A stretch of 64,000 nt of DNA from Perlabentimonas sp041656735 (GCA_041656735.1 JBBACY010000004.1:54064-118063); one strand, 5' to 3'; positions 7,735 to 17,760 are shown, numbered from the stretch's first letter. Notes: generated by a model not told the origin, from the sequence alone. Numbers and translations are program-made.

Positions 7735-10224
7735 GTGAACACGGAACAAAAACACTTTGCAGAGGTTATATTGCCCTTGGCATTGCCAAAATTATATACC
7801 TATTCAATTCCCAGCGAATTGGTTGGCACAGTTGTGCCTGGCATAAGGGTAATAGTTCAACTTGGCAAAAAGAAACTCTACTCTGCAATTGTGTACAGCG
7901 TGCACAACAACGCCCCCGAGCATTATAAAACCAAAGATATTTTTCAAGCCATAGATACTAGTCCCTTGGTTTCTAACAGTCAAATAAATTTTTGGGAATG
8001 GATGGCTAGCTACTATATGTGCACGCTAGGCGAAGTAATGAAAGCAGCATTACCCTCGGGACTTAAGCTCGAAAGTGAAACCCGCATAAGTCAGGGAGAC
8101 AATTTTACCATTGCAGAATTACTTAGCGAAGCCGAAGCAGAAATAGTAAACTCTGTAAGCAAAGGCAAGAGCATTAGCATCCAGGAGTTAACAGCCAAAT
8201 GCAATGCTCCCAATGCAATGGGAACGATTAAAAAAATGCTGGACAAAAATATACTATCCATTAACGAACGGATAGAGCCAGCATTTAAACCTAAAATTGA
8301 AACATTTGCACGCCTACACCCACGACTAAAAAATAATTCAGACGTAAACAAAGTGTTCGAAGGGCTTGCCCGCGCACAAGCACAGCAAAAATACCTAATG
8401 GCATTTTTGGCATTAGCAGCCCCCACACACGAAACATTTACCGGTTGGGTTTCAAAAAAAGAACTTACCGAAAAGGCCAATACCTCAACTGGAGCATTTA
8501 AAGCGCTGGTAGAAAAAGAGATATTCGAGGTTGAGGATAGGGAAGTTTCGAGGTTAACAATACAGGGCCAAACTCACGAGGTAGAATTACAACTCACTCC
8601 AGCACAAAATCAGGCACATAGCACAATCAAGAGCGAATTTGAAACGAAAAACACCGTACTGCTCCACGGAGTTACTTCTAGCGGCAAAACCGAAATTTAC
8701 ATAACCCTTATAAAAGAACAGATTAACCAAGGCAAGCAGGTGCTATACTTACTACCCGAAATTGCCCTTACGGCACAAATTATCAATAGGTTAAAACGTT
8801 TCTTTGGCAATAAGGTTGGTATATACCACAGTAAATTTAGCGACAATCAGCGGGTTGAGGTCTACCAAAACCTAATGAATGATGGCAAGGACCCCGAAAA
8901 ACCTTCGTACGACGTAATTCTTGGCGTTCGCTCATCCATCTTTTTACCTTTTAAAAGACTGGGACTTATAATAGTTGACGAGGAACACGAAAATACCTTC
9001 AAACAATTCAATCCGGCCCCAAGGTACAGCGCCCGCGATGCAGCCATTGTACTTTCGCATATTTCCAAATCAAAAGTTTTGCTAGGCACGGCAACACCTT
9101 CAATAGAATCTTACTACAACACACAAATAGGTAAGTACGGATTGGCCACACTTACCGAGCGGTACAAGGGTATTAATCTCCCGAAAATAACAGTGGTTGA
9201 CACCCTAACGGCGCGGAAAAAGAAGTTGATGAAATCGGTTTTCTCCCCTCAACTAATTGAGGCTATTGGAACAAGTTTAGAAAGTAAAGCCCAAGTAATA
9301 CTTTTCCAAAATCGTAGAGGCTACGCACCTTTTATAGAGTGCGACGAATGTGCCTGGATACCGCAATGCAAAAACTGCAACGTTAGCCTAACGCTGCATA
9401 AGCATAGTAACGACCTAATTTGCCATTACTGTGGTTACACAACGCAAAACCTTACATCGTGCTTGGCCTGCGGCAGCAATAAACTTAGCACCAAAGGTAT
9501 TGGAACCGAAAAAATTGAAGAGGAACTCGCCATCCTTTTCCCAGAAGCCATAATTGAACGAATGGACCTCGACTCAACCCGTAGTCGAAACTCATACGAA
9601 CGGATTATAAATGACTTTGAACTCGGCAAAACCGATGTTCTTATTGGCACCCAAATGGTTAGCAAAGGGCTCGATTTTGATAGGGTTAACCTGGTAGGTA
9701 TTATTAATGCTGATAATATGCTCAACTTCCCCGACTTTAGAGCCTACGAGCGCAGTTTTCAGCTTATGGTACAGGTAAGTGGTAGAGCCGGACGAAAACA
9801 CAAGCAAGGACAGGTTATTATTCAAACCAACAATCCTCAACATACAATTATTCAGCAGGTTACGACTAACGATTACCAATCGCTTTATACCGAGCAGCTT
9901 GCTGAGCGTCGCAACTACCTTTACCCACCCTACTACCGACTTATACGAATTTCGCTAAAGCATAGAAATAACAATACCTTGGAAGTAGCGGCCAACCAGC
10001 TTGCCCGTAATCTCCAAACCATTTTTAAACAGCGAGTGCTTGGCCCTGAGGATCCGCCCATTAATCGTGTTCAAAATTACTATATTAAAGACCTGCTAAT
10101 TAAGTTGGAAAGAAACATTGATTTGGCCAAGGCAAAAACAGTTCTCGAGCGAGAATTCAGCCGAATTACAGAATACCAGCCATTTAGAGGGTTAATAATT
10201 GTTCCTGATGTTGACCCCCTTTAG
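7735..10224 (+). CDS. priA: Primosomal protein N' (replication restart helicase)
   Basis: PriA is the 3'-5' DNA helicase that recognises stalled forks and reloads the replicative helicase. The 829-residue protein has the N-terminal DNA-binding region, Walker A GVTSSGKTE at about 312-320, the DEEH box at about 415 and paired zinc-binding cysteines from about 535 to 590 (CDECAWIPQC, CKNC, CHYCGYT, CLACGS). Helicase motifs V and VI are also present (IGTQMVSKGLDFD, QVSGRAGR). The start is a GTG, chosen because it gives the family's MNTEQ...FAEVILPLAL N-terminus and sits next to a promoter-like box. It converges on the lipid kinase gene, with 62 bases between. Confidence 0.95.
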   Translation: MNTEQKHFAEVILPLALPKLYTYSIPSELVGTVVPGIRVIVQLGKKKLYSAIVYSVHNNAPEHYKTKDIFQAIDTSPLVSNSQINFWEWMASYYMCTLGEVMKAALPSGLKLESETRISQGDNFTIAELLSEAEAEIVNSVSKGKSISIQELTAKCNAPNAMGTIKKMLDKNILSINERIEPAFKPKIETFARLHPRLKNNSDVNKVFEGLARAQAQQKYLMAFLALAAPTHETFTGWVSKKELTEKANTSTGAFKALVEKEIFEVEDREVSRLTIQGQTHEVELQLTPAQNQAHSTIKSEFETKNTVLLHGVTSSGKTEIYITLIKEQINQGKQVLYLLPEIALTAQIINRLKRFFGNKVGIYHSKFSDNQRVEVYQNLMNDGKDPEKPSYDVILGVRSSIFLPFKRLGLIIVDEEHENTFKQFNPAPRYSARDAAIVLSHISKSKVLLGTATPSIESYYNTQIGKYGLATLTERYKGINLPKITVVDTLTARKKKLMKSVFSPQLIEAIGTSLESKAQVILFQNRRGYAPFIECDECAWIPQCKNCNVSLTLHKHSNDLICHYCGYTTQNLTSCLACGSNKLSTKGIGTEKIEEELAILFPEAIIERMDLDSTRSRNSYERIINDFELGKTDVLIGTQMVSKGLDFDRVNLVGIINADNMLNFPDFRAYERSFQLMVQVSGRAGRKHKQGQVIIQTNNPQHTIIQQVTTNDYQSLYTEQLAERRNYLYPPYYRLIRISLKHRNNNTLEVAANQLARNLQTIFKQRVLGPEDPPINRVQNYYIKDLLIKLERNIDLAKAKTVLEREFSRITEYQPFRGLIIVPDVDPL

Positions 10225-10286
10225 GTGTAATGCAAAACCGATGAATTTATGTACAAAGTTGAAGGCGTTTGGTATGCGCCTACCCC

Positions 10287-11240
10287 TTAATTACTCGAAA
10301 AACCGCCCCCCACAACAACCTTAATACACTTGGGTACAATGCTAAAAGTGAATGGCGACGTGCCCAACGATTCACCATCAACCTCTAAGTTAAAATCCGA
10401 GGATGAAGAAACCTCAACCACGGCCGATTGGTAGCTCAATACCTTAGGATGCTTTAGTATATTGCCATTATAAAGTTTTGACATATTAGTAAGCAACGAG
10501 AGACGGCTAATCTTTTTTATGAAGGTTATATCGAACAATCCATCGCCTGGATCGGCCTCGGGAGCCTGCATAACCCCACCTCCATTGTACTTACCTATAC
10601 CCAGGGTTAAGTTAAAAACTTCGCCTTCATAACTCAGTTCGTCAAACCGCACGTTGGCAACAGAAGGCTTATAGGTAAATAGAGTTTTTACAATGCTAAA
10701 AAGATAAAGGAACTTCCCTTTTTGACCTTTCTCCTTAAGTTTGTTAACCTTCAACGCCACCTCGGCACCAAACCCAACTCCAGCCATATTAGCAATGTAT
10801 CGCTGTTGGGGTAGCCTCGACTCAAAAAAATCTATCCGACCAACATCCTGAACAAACGTGCTACATTCCTTTATGGCCATTACACTCTCCTGGTAATCAG
10901 TGGGCAACATATACGTTTTAGCCCAATCGTTACCAGTTCCAACCCCTATAAAACCCAACGTAATATCAGTAGTTGACACCACATCCTGAATAAAAACGCC
11001 GTTCACAACCTCATTGTGCGTTCCATCTCCCCCAACGCAAATAATACGCCTATACCCCTTACGAATAGCCTTAACCGTTAGTTCAACAGCGTGATATTTA
11101 CGCTGTGTAAGGTCAAAATCGAAGCTAGGTAGGTGAGTCTCTAAAAGACTGCGAATTTGAGGCCAATCACGACTTCCCCTACCGGTACCTGAAGCAGGGT
11201 TCACAACCACGTACCACTCGGCCAAAGCTATATTTTTCAT
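10287..11240 (-). CDS. Diacylglycerol-kinase-family lipid kinase
   Basis: This cytosolic lipid or sphingoid-base kinase has the DAGK catalytic fold. From the chosen ATG at 11238-11240 it has 317 residues. The NPASGTG loop is at 14-20 and the nucleotide-binding GGDGTHNE at 70-77. A second-domain motif GIGKYNGGGVMQAPEADPGD precedes the C-terminal beta-sandwich. An upstream ATG at 11273 would add 11 residues rich in Ile/Tyr/Phe, but it overlaps the -33 element of the promoter, so the internal start is preferred. The lipid substrate cannot be told from sequence. Confidence 0.85.
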   Translation of the reverse strand: MKNIALAEWYVVVNPASGTGRGSRDWPQIRSLLETHLPSFDFDLTQRKYHAVELTVKAIRKGYRRIICVGGDGTHNEVVNGVFIQDVVSTTDITLGFIGVGTGNDWAKTYMLPTDYQESVMAIKECSTFVQDVGRIDFFESRLPQQRYIANMAGVGFGAEVALKVNKLKEKGQKGKFLYLFSIVKTLFTYKPSVANVRFDELSYEGEVFNLTLGIGKYNGGGVMQAPEADPGDGLFDITFIKKISRLSLLTNMSKLYNGNILKHPKVLSYQSAVVEVSSSSDFNLEVDGESLGTSPFTFSIVPKCIKVVVGGGFSSN

Positions 11241-11244
11241 CCTG

Positions 11245-11273
11245 CAAAAGTAATAAATATTAATAATTAACAA
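11245..11273 (-). promoter_or_regulatory. Promoter of the lipid kinase gene
   Basis: On the minus strand TACTTTTG (11252-11245) matches TANNTTTG exactly, with TTG at 11273-11271 as the -33 part and an 18-base spacer. It supports the shorter start at 11240. Confidence 0.5.
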
Positions 11274-11400
11274 TTGACCAACGGGTGAACTCTGCTATTT
11301 TTATAAAAATATTAGCTATTTTTGCCAAAGCAAACAAACTTGAATTGTTAAAAACTTGTTGGTAACTTCAAGGGTAATGTTTATATTAGATGCTTCAAAA

Positions 11401-11433
11401 TTTGCCTCAAATCAAGCACTTCAGGTAAATTTG
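11401..11433 (+). promoter_or_regulatory. Promoter of parAB
   Basis: TTTG at 11401-11404, a 21-base spacer and TAAATTTG at 11426-11433 form one of the best Bacteroidota consensus promoters in the window. The leader to the parA ATG would be about 35 bases. A second TATTTTTG at 11317-11324 lacks a good -33 element. Confidence 0.6.
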
Positions 11434-11473
11434 TGACCTTAATCATTTTCACTGAAAATAAACTTTTTACATT

Positions 11474-12265
11474 ATGGGAAAAGTAATAGCACTAGCAAAC
11501 CAAAAGGGAGGAGTAGGTAAAACAACAACTGCAATAAACTTGGCAGCCAGTTTAGCCGTTCTTGAGAAAAAAGTACTGCTTATTGACGCCGACCCACAAG
11601 CCAACGCCACTTCGGGTACTGGGTTTGACTTACGAAATGTTAAAGCAAGTATTTACGAATGTTTGGTAGATGGACTAAACCCCAGAGAAGCAATACTTAA
11701 AAGTGAGATAGATGGGCTAGAGCTAATCCCTTCGCACATAGACCTTGTTGGTGCCGAAATTGAAATGCTTAACCTGCCCAACAGGGAGAAAATGCTGAAA
11801 AACGTAATCGAAGTTATTAAGGATGATTACGACTTCGTACTTATTGACTGCTCGCCTTCACTCGGATTAATTACCGTAAATGCACTATCCGCCGCCGACT
11901 CGGTTATAATTCCAGTACAATGTGAGTATTTTGCACTCGAAGGGCTAGGCAAACTGCTTAACACCATAAAAATTATACAAACACGACTAAACCCCGAACT
12001 TAAAATAGAGGGTTTTCTGTTAACAATGTATGATGCACGACTTCGACTTTCAAATCAGGTTGTTGATGAGGTTAAAAAACATTTCCAGCAAATGGTATTC
12101 GAAACCATTATACAGCGAAATATTAAACTTAGCGAGGCACCAAGTTATGGACAGCCAGTTATTCTATACGATGCAGCCTCTACAGGTGCAACCAACTACC
12201 TAAACCTAGGTCGCGAATTAATTCAAAAAAATACGGTAAGTGAACCAACTGAAGTAGAGAAATAA
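11474..12265 (+). CDS. parA: Chromosome partitioning ATPase ParA (Soj)
   Basis: This is the deviant Walker ATPase that moves ParB-parS complexes during chromosome segregation. The 263-residue protein has the deviant Walker A KGGVGKTTTA at residues 11-20 with the signature lysine, LLIDADPQAN near 36, Walker B FVLIDCSPSLGL near 120 and the C-terminal family segment RNIKLSEAPSYGQP. No N-terminal HTH is present, so it is the chromosomal (type Ib, Soj-like) form. parB follows after 30 bases, and a consensus promoter precedes it. Confidence 0.95.
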   Translation: MGKVIALANQKGGVGKTTTAINLAASLAVLEKKVLLIDADPQANATSGTGFDLRNVKASIYECLVDGLNPREAILKSEIDGLELIPSHIDLVGAEIEMLNLPNREKMLKNVIEVIKDDYDFVLIDCSPSLGLITVNALSAADSVIIPVQCEYFALEGLGKLLNTIKIIQTRLNPELKIEGFLLTMYDARLRLSNQVVDEVKKHFQQMVFETIIQRNIKLSEAPSYGQPVILYDAASTGATNYLNLGRELIQKNTVSEPTEVEK

Positions 12266-12295
12266 AGAATTCCCAAAATTAGTGATACACAAGAA

Positions 12296-13204
12296 ATGGT
12301 AAAGAAAATGGCATTAGGACGCGGGTTAGGGGCTCTGATTGAAGGTGCAGAAACGCCACAAGAGCGCGCAGCAGCAAAAGGAGAGAACGAAAGTAACGAT
12401 TCGATTAAAGAGATTAGCATTAATAAAATAGAGGCTAACCCTTTTCAGCCACGAACCTCATTTGACCAGGAAGCGCTACAAGAGCTTTCCGAATCAATCA
12501 AAGAACTCGGAATAATTCAGCCATTAACAATACGCGAAATCAATGGGCAGTACCAGCTAATTTCGGGCGAAAGGCGTTTACGTGCAGCAAAAATGGCAGG
12601 ACTTAAATCTGTTCCCGCTTTTATTCGCACTGCCAACGACCAAGGAATGCTCGAAATGGCTCTGGTTGAAAATATTCAGCGTGAAAACCTTGATGCCATT
12701 GAGGTAGCCATAAGTTACCAAAGGCTTATCGACGAGTGTAAACTAACCCACGACAATCTCTCGGAGAGGGTTGGAAAAAAAAGGGCCACGGTAACTAACT
12801 ACTTACGCCTGCTAAAATTACCAGCCGAAATACAGATAGGTTTAAAGGAACGAAAACTTAGTATGGGGCATGCCCGTGCACTTATATCTCTCGAAGGCAA
12901 AGAGAATCAGATCGATTTATACCACACAATAACTGAAAACGACCTATCGGTTCGAAAAACAGAAGAGTTGGCAAAACTTTTATCTCAACCTTTACAGCCC
13001 TCGCCCAAGAAGAAAACTCCCGAAACCACAGACCAAGTTCCACCCGAACTCATTGAGCTAGAAGAAAAACTACAAGACGTTTTTGGATGGGGTGTTGAGG
13101 TAAAACCCGGAAAGAAAGGGGCAGGAAAAATTGTTATTAACTACCGTTCACCTGGCGAGCTAGATGAGCTAATGGAAAGGGTAAATAACTTCAGTTCAAA
13201 ATAA
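12296..13204 (+). CDS. parB: Chromosome partitioning protein ParB (Spo0J)
   Basis: ParB is a CTP-dependent clamp that loads at parS and partners ParA. The 302-residue protein has the N-terminal nuclease-like ParB domain with FQPRTSFDQ, SIKELGIIQPLT and GERRLRAAKMAG, then ENIQRENLDAIE. An HTH follows (THDNLSERVGKKRATVTNYL), then the C-terminal dimerisation segment. The ATG at 12296 is followed by the common ALGRGLGALI start. I looked for a parS palindrome near the operon and did not find one. Confidence 0.95.
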   Translation: MVKKMALGRGLGALIEGAETPQERAAAKGENESNDSIKEISINKIEANPFQPRTSFDQEALQELSESIKELGIIQPLTIREINGQYQLISGERRLRAAKMAGLKSVPAFIRTANDQGMLEMALVENIQRENLDAIEVAISYQRLIDECKLTHDNLSERVGKKRATVTNYLRLLKLPAEIQIGLKERKLSMGHARALISLEGKENQIDLYHTITENDLSVRKTEELAKLLSQPLQPSPKKKTPETTDQVPPELIELEEKLQDVFGWGVEVKPGKKGAGKIVINYRSPGELDELMERVNNFSSK

Positions 13205-13258
13205 GTTGGGTCGTTCTTCGTTTAACTTTCCGATGTAAACACACAAAGCCTTGAAGTT

Positions 13259-14140
13259 TTGAAAAGCTACAATAACCCTATCGGTTTTTTTAATAAAGCG
13301 GGGCATTATTTTTTAATTGCCCTACTTTTATTTTTATGCCCTTCAAAACTCTTCTCACAAGACTCTGGGAAAATCGACACCTTATCTACTGCAAAGGTTT
13401 GGCTCATATCGCAGGTTCTTCCTGGCAGCGGACAAGTTATTAATAAGCAGTACTGGAAAATACCTGTCTTTTATGCAGGAATGGGTTCAATGGCCTATAT
13501 GGGCTATCGGGCAAACAAAGAGTACCGCAAAATATACGACGAGTTTCAACAACCTTTTTACGGACCAGAAGAGAAATACCGGTTTGAAGAGGACTGGATG
13601 CGATACAAAACGCAACGTAACTTATACATTATTGGTGCTTCGGCATTCTATGTGGCAAGTGTTGCCGATGCCCTTATTGTGCGAACAAAAGACGACCACT
13701 CGCCACTTACGGCAATGGTATTCTCAGCTCTGCTGCCCGGTATGGGGCAAGTTTATAACCAAAAACTTTGGAAATTACCCTTTGTTTACGGCGGGCTGGC
13801 ATCAGTTTACTATGTTATCGATTTTAACCAACGTGGCTACAAACGTTTTGGAAACGCCATAAAATTGAGACCAAACGATGAGTTTGCCGGAACACGCTCA
13901 GAAAAAGACCTAATAGTAATACGCAATGCGTACCGCCGAAACAGAGATTTAGCCATAATTGGCATTTCGGCATTCTATTTGCTAAATGTTATTGATGCTT
14001 ATGTTGATGCGCATTTTTTTAGCTGGGACATAAGCGATGATTTAGCATATAACTTTGAACCTCTTATACAAAGGAATGTTATGGCTTTAGATTCACCTGG
14101 TACTCTTACGTTAGGACTACGTTTTAACTTAAACTTTTAA
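13259..14140 (+). CDS. DUF5683 domain-containing membrane/exported protein
   Basis: This 293-residue protein has a signal peptide (about residues 10-34, ending KLFSQ). It also has two repeats of the pattern LPG-G-V-N..WK.P..Y.G: SQVLPGSGQVINKQYWK near 55 and SALLPGMGQVYNQKLWK near 160. Each repeat is followed by hydrophobic segments. This is the DUF5683 pattern seen next to parAB in many Bacteroidales. No ATG is available before the signal peptide, so the start is taken as the TTG at 13259. It sits 54 bases after parB and 8 bases before the MltD gene, so it is probably part of the same transcript. The function is unknown. Confidence 0.8.
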   Translation: MKSYNNPIGFFNKAGHYFLIALLLFLCPSKLFSQDSGKIDTLSTAKVWLISQVLPGSGQVINKQYWKIPVFYAGMGSMAYMGYRANKEYRKIYDEFQQPFYGPEEKYRFEEDWMRYKTQRNLYIIGASAFYVASVADALIVRTKDDHSPLTAMVFSALLPGMGQVYNQKLWKLPFVYGGLASVYYVIDFNQRGYKRFGNAIKLRPNDEFAGTRSEKDLIVIRNAYRRNRDLAIIGISAFYLLNVIDAYVDAHFFSWDISDDLAYNFEPLIQRNVMALDSPGTLTLGLRFNLNF

Positions 14141-14148
14141 ATAACCCC

Positions 14149-15645
14149 ATGAGAAAACTTTCGTTCATCATAGCAATTGCTACACTACTTGCAATCCCAT
14201 CTAAATCTGTAGCCGTAAAAGATAGTATACCGGTACTTAGGGATACAACCCTGGAGGGATTGGGATTAATTTCACAATTCGGAGCAAATCTCGACAGCCT
14301 TCTAAATTTATGGTATGTGCAAACAAGACTAGATACTATGAACTTGCTGTCGGTTGTTGAATCGGACGAACTAACAGGAATGACAACCCTACCCGATTCG
14401 GTTTACATACAACGACTGGCCGATATGAATTCTTTTATCGACCTGCCCTACAATAGTATAGTTCGGAACTTTATTAACGTGTACACCAATAGGCAACGCG
14501 ACAAGATGCAGGTAATGCTTGGGCTTGCAGAATTTTATTTTCCAATTTTTGAGGAAATTTTAGATCGTAACAACCTGCCCATTGAACTCAGAATACTACC
14601 TGTTATCGAATCGGCACTTAACCCGCGCGCCGTTTCAAGAGTGGGCGCCACAGGCATATGGCAATTTATGTACGGAACGGGCAGAATGTACAACCTCACC
14701 ATAAACTCGTTTATTGATGATCGTCGCGACCCAATTGCATCAAGCGAAGCTGCTGTGCGTTTTCTGAAAGACCTATACTCTATTTATGGAGATTGGACTC
14801 TGGTAATTGCTGCATATAACTGTGGCCCAGGTAACGTAAACAAAGCCATAAGAAGAGCTGGCGGGAAAAAGAACTACTGGGACATATACTACTTTTTACC
14901 CCGCGAAACCAGAGGTTATGTTCCGGCTTTTATTGCAGCTAATTACGCATTTGAATACCATAAAGAACACAATATAAACCCAATACAAATGTCGTTACCT
15001 GCCACAACCGACACAATTATGATATCGGGGATGCTACACTTAGAACAGGTTTCGCACGTGCTAAACCTTCCTATTAAAACGCTGCGCGATCTAAACCCAC
15101 AATATAAGGCTGACGTAATACCTGCCAACAGAAAACAGATGACTTTACGTCTTCCCTTTGAAGCAATTGGCCCTTTTATCGACAGGCAACAGGAGGTTTT
15201 CGCTTATAAAGACAGCATTTATTTTAACCAAAAAAATGTTATACACCCAAGCCGTTATACAGCATCATACAAACATTACGTACCAGCAGGCAGCAATAGT
15301 ATTACATACAAAGTAAAACAAGGCGATGTGCTAGGCAAAATAGCCGAAAGGTACGGTGTAAGGGTTTCGGATCTTAAAAGCTGGAACAATATCAAAGGAA
15401 GTATGATTAGGGTTGGTCAAAATCTCACAATATATGTAAAGGGAGCAACAGGAGGAAAGTTGAGTGCTGCACCACAAAATGCCGACCCAAACTATGTATA
15501 CTACAAAGTACAAAGAGGGGATACTCTCTCGGGAATTGCACAACTTTATCCTGGCATTAGTGCGTCGGATATTAAAAAGGCAAACAACCTACCTAACGAT
15601 AGGCTCATGCCTGGGCAAACACTTAAGATTAAACCAAAAAGCTAG
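14149..15645 (+). CDS. MltD-like lytic transglycosylase with two LysM domains
   Basis: This exported enzyme cleaves the MurNAc-GlcNAc bond of peptidoglycan to anhydro products. The 498-residue protein has a signal peptide to about residue 22 and a family 1 SLT domain at about 105-270, with the catalytic glutamate at residue 154 in LPVIESALNP, then GATGIWQFM and VIAAYNCGPGNVNKA. Two C-terminal LysM modules begin near 384 (YKVKQGDVLGKIAERYG) and 449 (YKVQRGDTLSGIAQLYP). It has the usual MltD layout. It follows the DUF5683 gene by 8 bases. Confidence 0.9.
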   Translation: MRKLSFIIAIATLLAIPSKSVAVKDSIPVLRDTTLEGLGLISQFGANLDSLLNLWYVQTRLDTMNLLSVVESDELTGMTTLPDSVYIQRLADMNSFIDLPYNSIVRNFINVYTNRQRDKMQVMLGLAEFYFPIFEEILDRNNLPIELRILPVIESALNPRAVSRVGATGIWQFMYGTGRMYNLTINSFIDDRRDPIASSEAAVRFLKDLYSIYGDWTLVIAAYNCGPGNVNKAIRRAGGKKNYWDIYYFLPRETRGYVPAFIAANYAFEYHKEHNINPIQMSLPATTDTIMISGMLHLEQVSHVLNLPIKTLRDLNPQYKADVIPANRKQMTLRLPFEAIGPFIDRQQEVFAYKDSIYFNQKNVIHPSRYTASYKHYVPAGSNSITYKVKQGDVLGKIAERYGVRVSDLKSWNNIKGSMIRVGQNLTIYVKGATGGKLSAAPQNADPNYVYYKVQRGDTLSGIAQLYPGISASDIKKANNLPNDRLMPGQTLKIKPKS

Positions 15646-15708
15646 CTGCTTGTCAACACAAGAGTATGAGCTTTAACAAATAACACTCACATCAAACGCA
15701 CATGGTTA

Positions 15709-17238
15709 ATGGTTAAACCCTTTAAACAATTTCTGTTTGCGTTTATCGTAATGCTAATATTGGCAACTATTAGCATCGCAATATCTACTGGTAAGATTAC
15801 AGTAGGGTCGTTAGCCCTCCGGTATCCTTCACTACAACAACTTTTAGGACTCGACTCAGCCAAGAATAAATCGGAGTTTACCTTAGTTCCTGAACTGGCT
15901 AGGCTCGAAAGATATATCGATAGCATTTCAAACAACCCAGAGGTCGATACCTCCTTTCTTCAGAACCGCGATAATTTATTCGCAAATACTGATTCACTCT
16001 CGAACACCTCAACCGACTCGGCCAAAATAGTTTCAACAAAAAGTATTACGGTTGAAATTTTAAAAAATACTTTGGTTCCCATTGAGTTGCCCGACTCAAC
16101 ATTCTCGTCGTTAAGTTCATTTTTCAATGCACTAACTAATGGGCAAACCAATAAGCATCAGGTTAGAATTATGCATTACGGCGACTCGCAAATTGAGGGC
16201 GATCGGATAACTTCATTTCTACGATTACGCTTACAAAGTCGTTTTGGAGGCAGTGGCGTAGGATTACTCCATGCCGTACCCCACAGCTATCAGCCGGGCG
16301 CTATTTACCAAACAATATCCAATAACTGGGAGCAAACTTTAATTTCCGATCTAGGCAAAGGAGCGGTTGAACATAGATTTGGTTTACTAGGCGGATACTC
16401 TATTTTTGAAAAGCGTAAAAAATTTTCCAAAGGCGGTTTTGGCGAGGCTTATATAGATTTTGAGCGTAGAGGGAAAAGCCAGAATGCTAGAAACTTCTCA
16501 CAATGCCGCATATTTTATGGTAAAGCATCTGAGCCTTTTATGCTCTCAATTCAGTATGGACCAAAAACTCAGGAAGCCGAAATTATTGCACCAACCAACG
16601 AAATAAGCTCCATGACTTGGAGAGTGCCACTCGATGAAAAAAGCATTCGTATTGACTTTAAAGGCGATGAAAGTCCGCTGGTTTACGGCGTTTCGCTCGA
16701 ATCGCCAGCTGGAATAATTGTTGACAATATTGCTATAAGAGGAAGCTCAGGGGTTGATTTTACCCGAGCCGACGACAAATCGCTAAAACAAGCTCTGGGC
16801 TTGGTAAATCCTAGCCTCATTATTCTCCAGTTTGGTGTTAACGTGGTTCCGCACATCGTAAAAAGTTACGACTACTACGAAAATCAGCTGTACCAGCAAA
16901 TGCGGGCAATAAAAAGAGCCCATCCAAAAGTTTCTATTATTCTTATCGGCGTTTCCGATATGGCTCGTCGTGAGAATGGTGTTTACGTATCGTACCCCAA
17001 CATAGAGCTAATTCGGAATGCACAGCGTAATGCAGCCTTTAGGGCAGGTGCTGCTTTTTGGGATTGCTTTACCGCCATGGGCGGAAAAAACTCAGTGCCT
17101 GCCTGGGCATTTGCATCCCCTCCCCTAGCGTCGAAAGATTTTGTACACTTTACCCTCAGAGGTTCAAACCTAGTTGCCGAAATGTTCTACTCATCGTTAA
17201 TGCAATCGTACAACAGCTACATTCAACAAAACGAATAG
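15709..17238 (+). CDS. Membrane-anchored SGNH/GDSL hydrolase, first copy
   Basis: This 509-residue protein has one N-terminal membrane anchor at about residues 7-27. Its SGNH fold has block I MHYGDSQIEGD with the nucleophile serine near residue 160, block III QFGVNV supplying the oxyanion asparagine, and block V DFVHFT with the catalytic Asp and His near 478-481. Such proteins act outside the membrane as O-acyl esterases or acyltransferases on glycans, as with AlgJ/AlgX and PatB partners of MBOAT proteins. A related SGNH gene and an MBOAT gene follow. A first ATG at 15703 runs into a stop, so 15709 is the start. Substrate unknown. Confidence 0.8.
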   Translation: MVKPFKQFLFAFIVMLILATISIAISTGKITVGSLALRYPSLQQLLGLDSAKNKSEFTLVPELARLERYIDSISNNPEVDTSFLQNRDNLFANTDSLSNTSTDSAKIVSTKSITVEILKNTLVPIELPDSTFSSLSSFFNALTNGQTNKHQVRIMHYGDSQIEGDRITSFLRLRLQSRFGGSGVGLLHAVPHSYQPGAIYQTISNNWEQTLISDLGKGAVEHRFGLLGGYSIFEKRKKFSKGGFGEAYIDFERRGKSQNARNFSQCRIFYGKASEPFMLSIQYGPKTQEAEIIAPTNEISSMTWRVPLDEKSIRIDFKGDESPLVYGVSLESPAGIIVDNIAIRGSSGVDFTRADDKSLKQALGLVNPSLIILQFGVNVVPHIVKSYDYYENQLYQQMRAIKRAHPKVSIILIGVSDMARRENGVYVSYPNIELIRNAQRNAAFRAGAAFWDCFTAMGGKNSVPAWAFASPPLASKDFVHFTLRGSNLVAEMFYSSLMQSYNSYIQQNE

Positions 17239-17329
17239 TAATTTACTATACCTTACCAAGTTGGCTATAAGCTACCTAATCAATATTTAATACTTTTTTC
17301 TATTCTAAGGTCTAACAATCTTCCTTCGG

Positions 17330-17415
17330 ATTAATGTCATCCTTGGGTTCCGTTATCATCCTTCGGCTTCGCTCAGGATGACGGGATAGTCATACTGAGC
17401 GGAGTCGAGAGGTGA
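17330..17415. repeat. REP-like palindromic element
   Basis: The stretch CATCCTTCGGCTTCGCTCAG followed by GATGACGGG, with AGTCATACTGAGCGG after it, makes a partial inverted repeat. It belongs to the same family as the element at 20873-21020. Confidence 0.5.
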
Positions 17416-17561
17416 TGTAGAGTAAAATTAAAATAACATACTGATGAATTATTTAAGCATTAAATGCTATAATATAGTTAATTAATTAAGCAATAAATAA
17501 AATAAATGAAACAACTATTAACTTTTAACCTTTTTTTTTTAGTAAGAAAACAGCCAGTAAG

Positions 17562-17755
17562 GATACGATTTTCTCGTCTTCGCGAGGAGCGTAGTATGCG
17601 ATGAAGTTTTGCAGCGCTGTCGCTATGGTGTATGGAATAACCAACTGCTCTGCTAGCTTGGAATTTAAAATAAAAGGTTGGCTTCGCCGAACTCGACCTT
17701 AGCCCTCAGCTGGCTTCACAAAAAAACCTCGCAATAACGAGAAAAAAATCGTATT
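17562..17755. mobile_element. 194-base MITE-like element with terminal inverted repeats
   Basis: Bases 17562-17587 and 17727-17755 are imperfect inverted repeats (GATACGATTTTCTCGT... against ...AACGAGAAAAAAATCGTAT). They enclose about 140 bases with no usable reading frame. I see no target-site duplication. It could instead be a long REP-type hairpin. Confidence 0.45.
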
Positions 17756-17760
17756 AGCTA

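Noticed and set aside
10263..10281. Small hairpin between priA and the lipid kinase gene as terminator
   Set aside because: The stem is only five bases with no T run on either strand, so it is too weak to call.
11274..11473. parS site near parAB
   Set aside because: No 16-base palindrome close to the known parS form was found in the leader or around the operon.
13317..13862. 181-codon frame inside the DUF5683 gene
   Set aside because: The other frame has a signal peptide and the DUF5683 repeats. This one is an overlap shadow.
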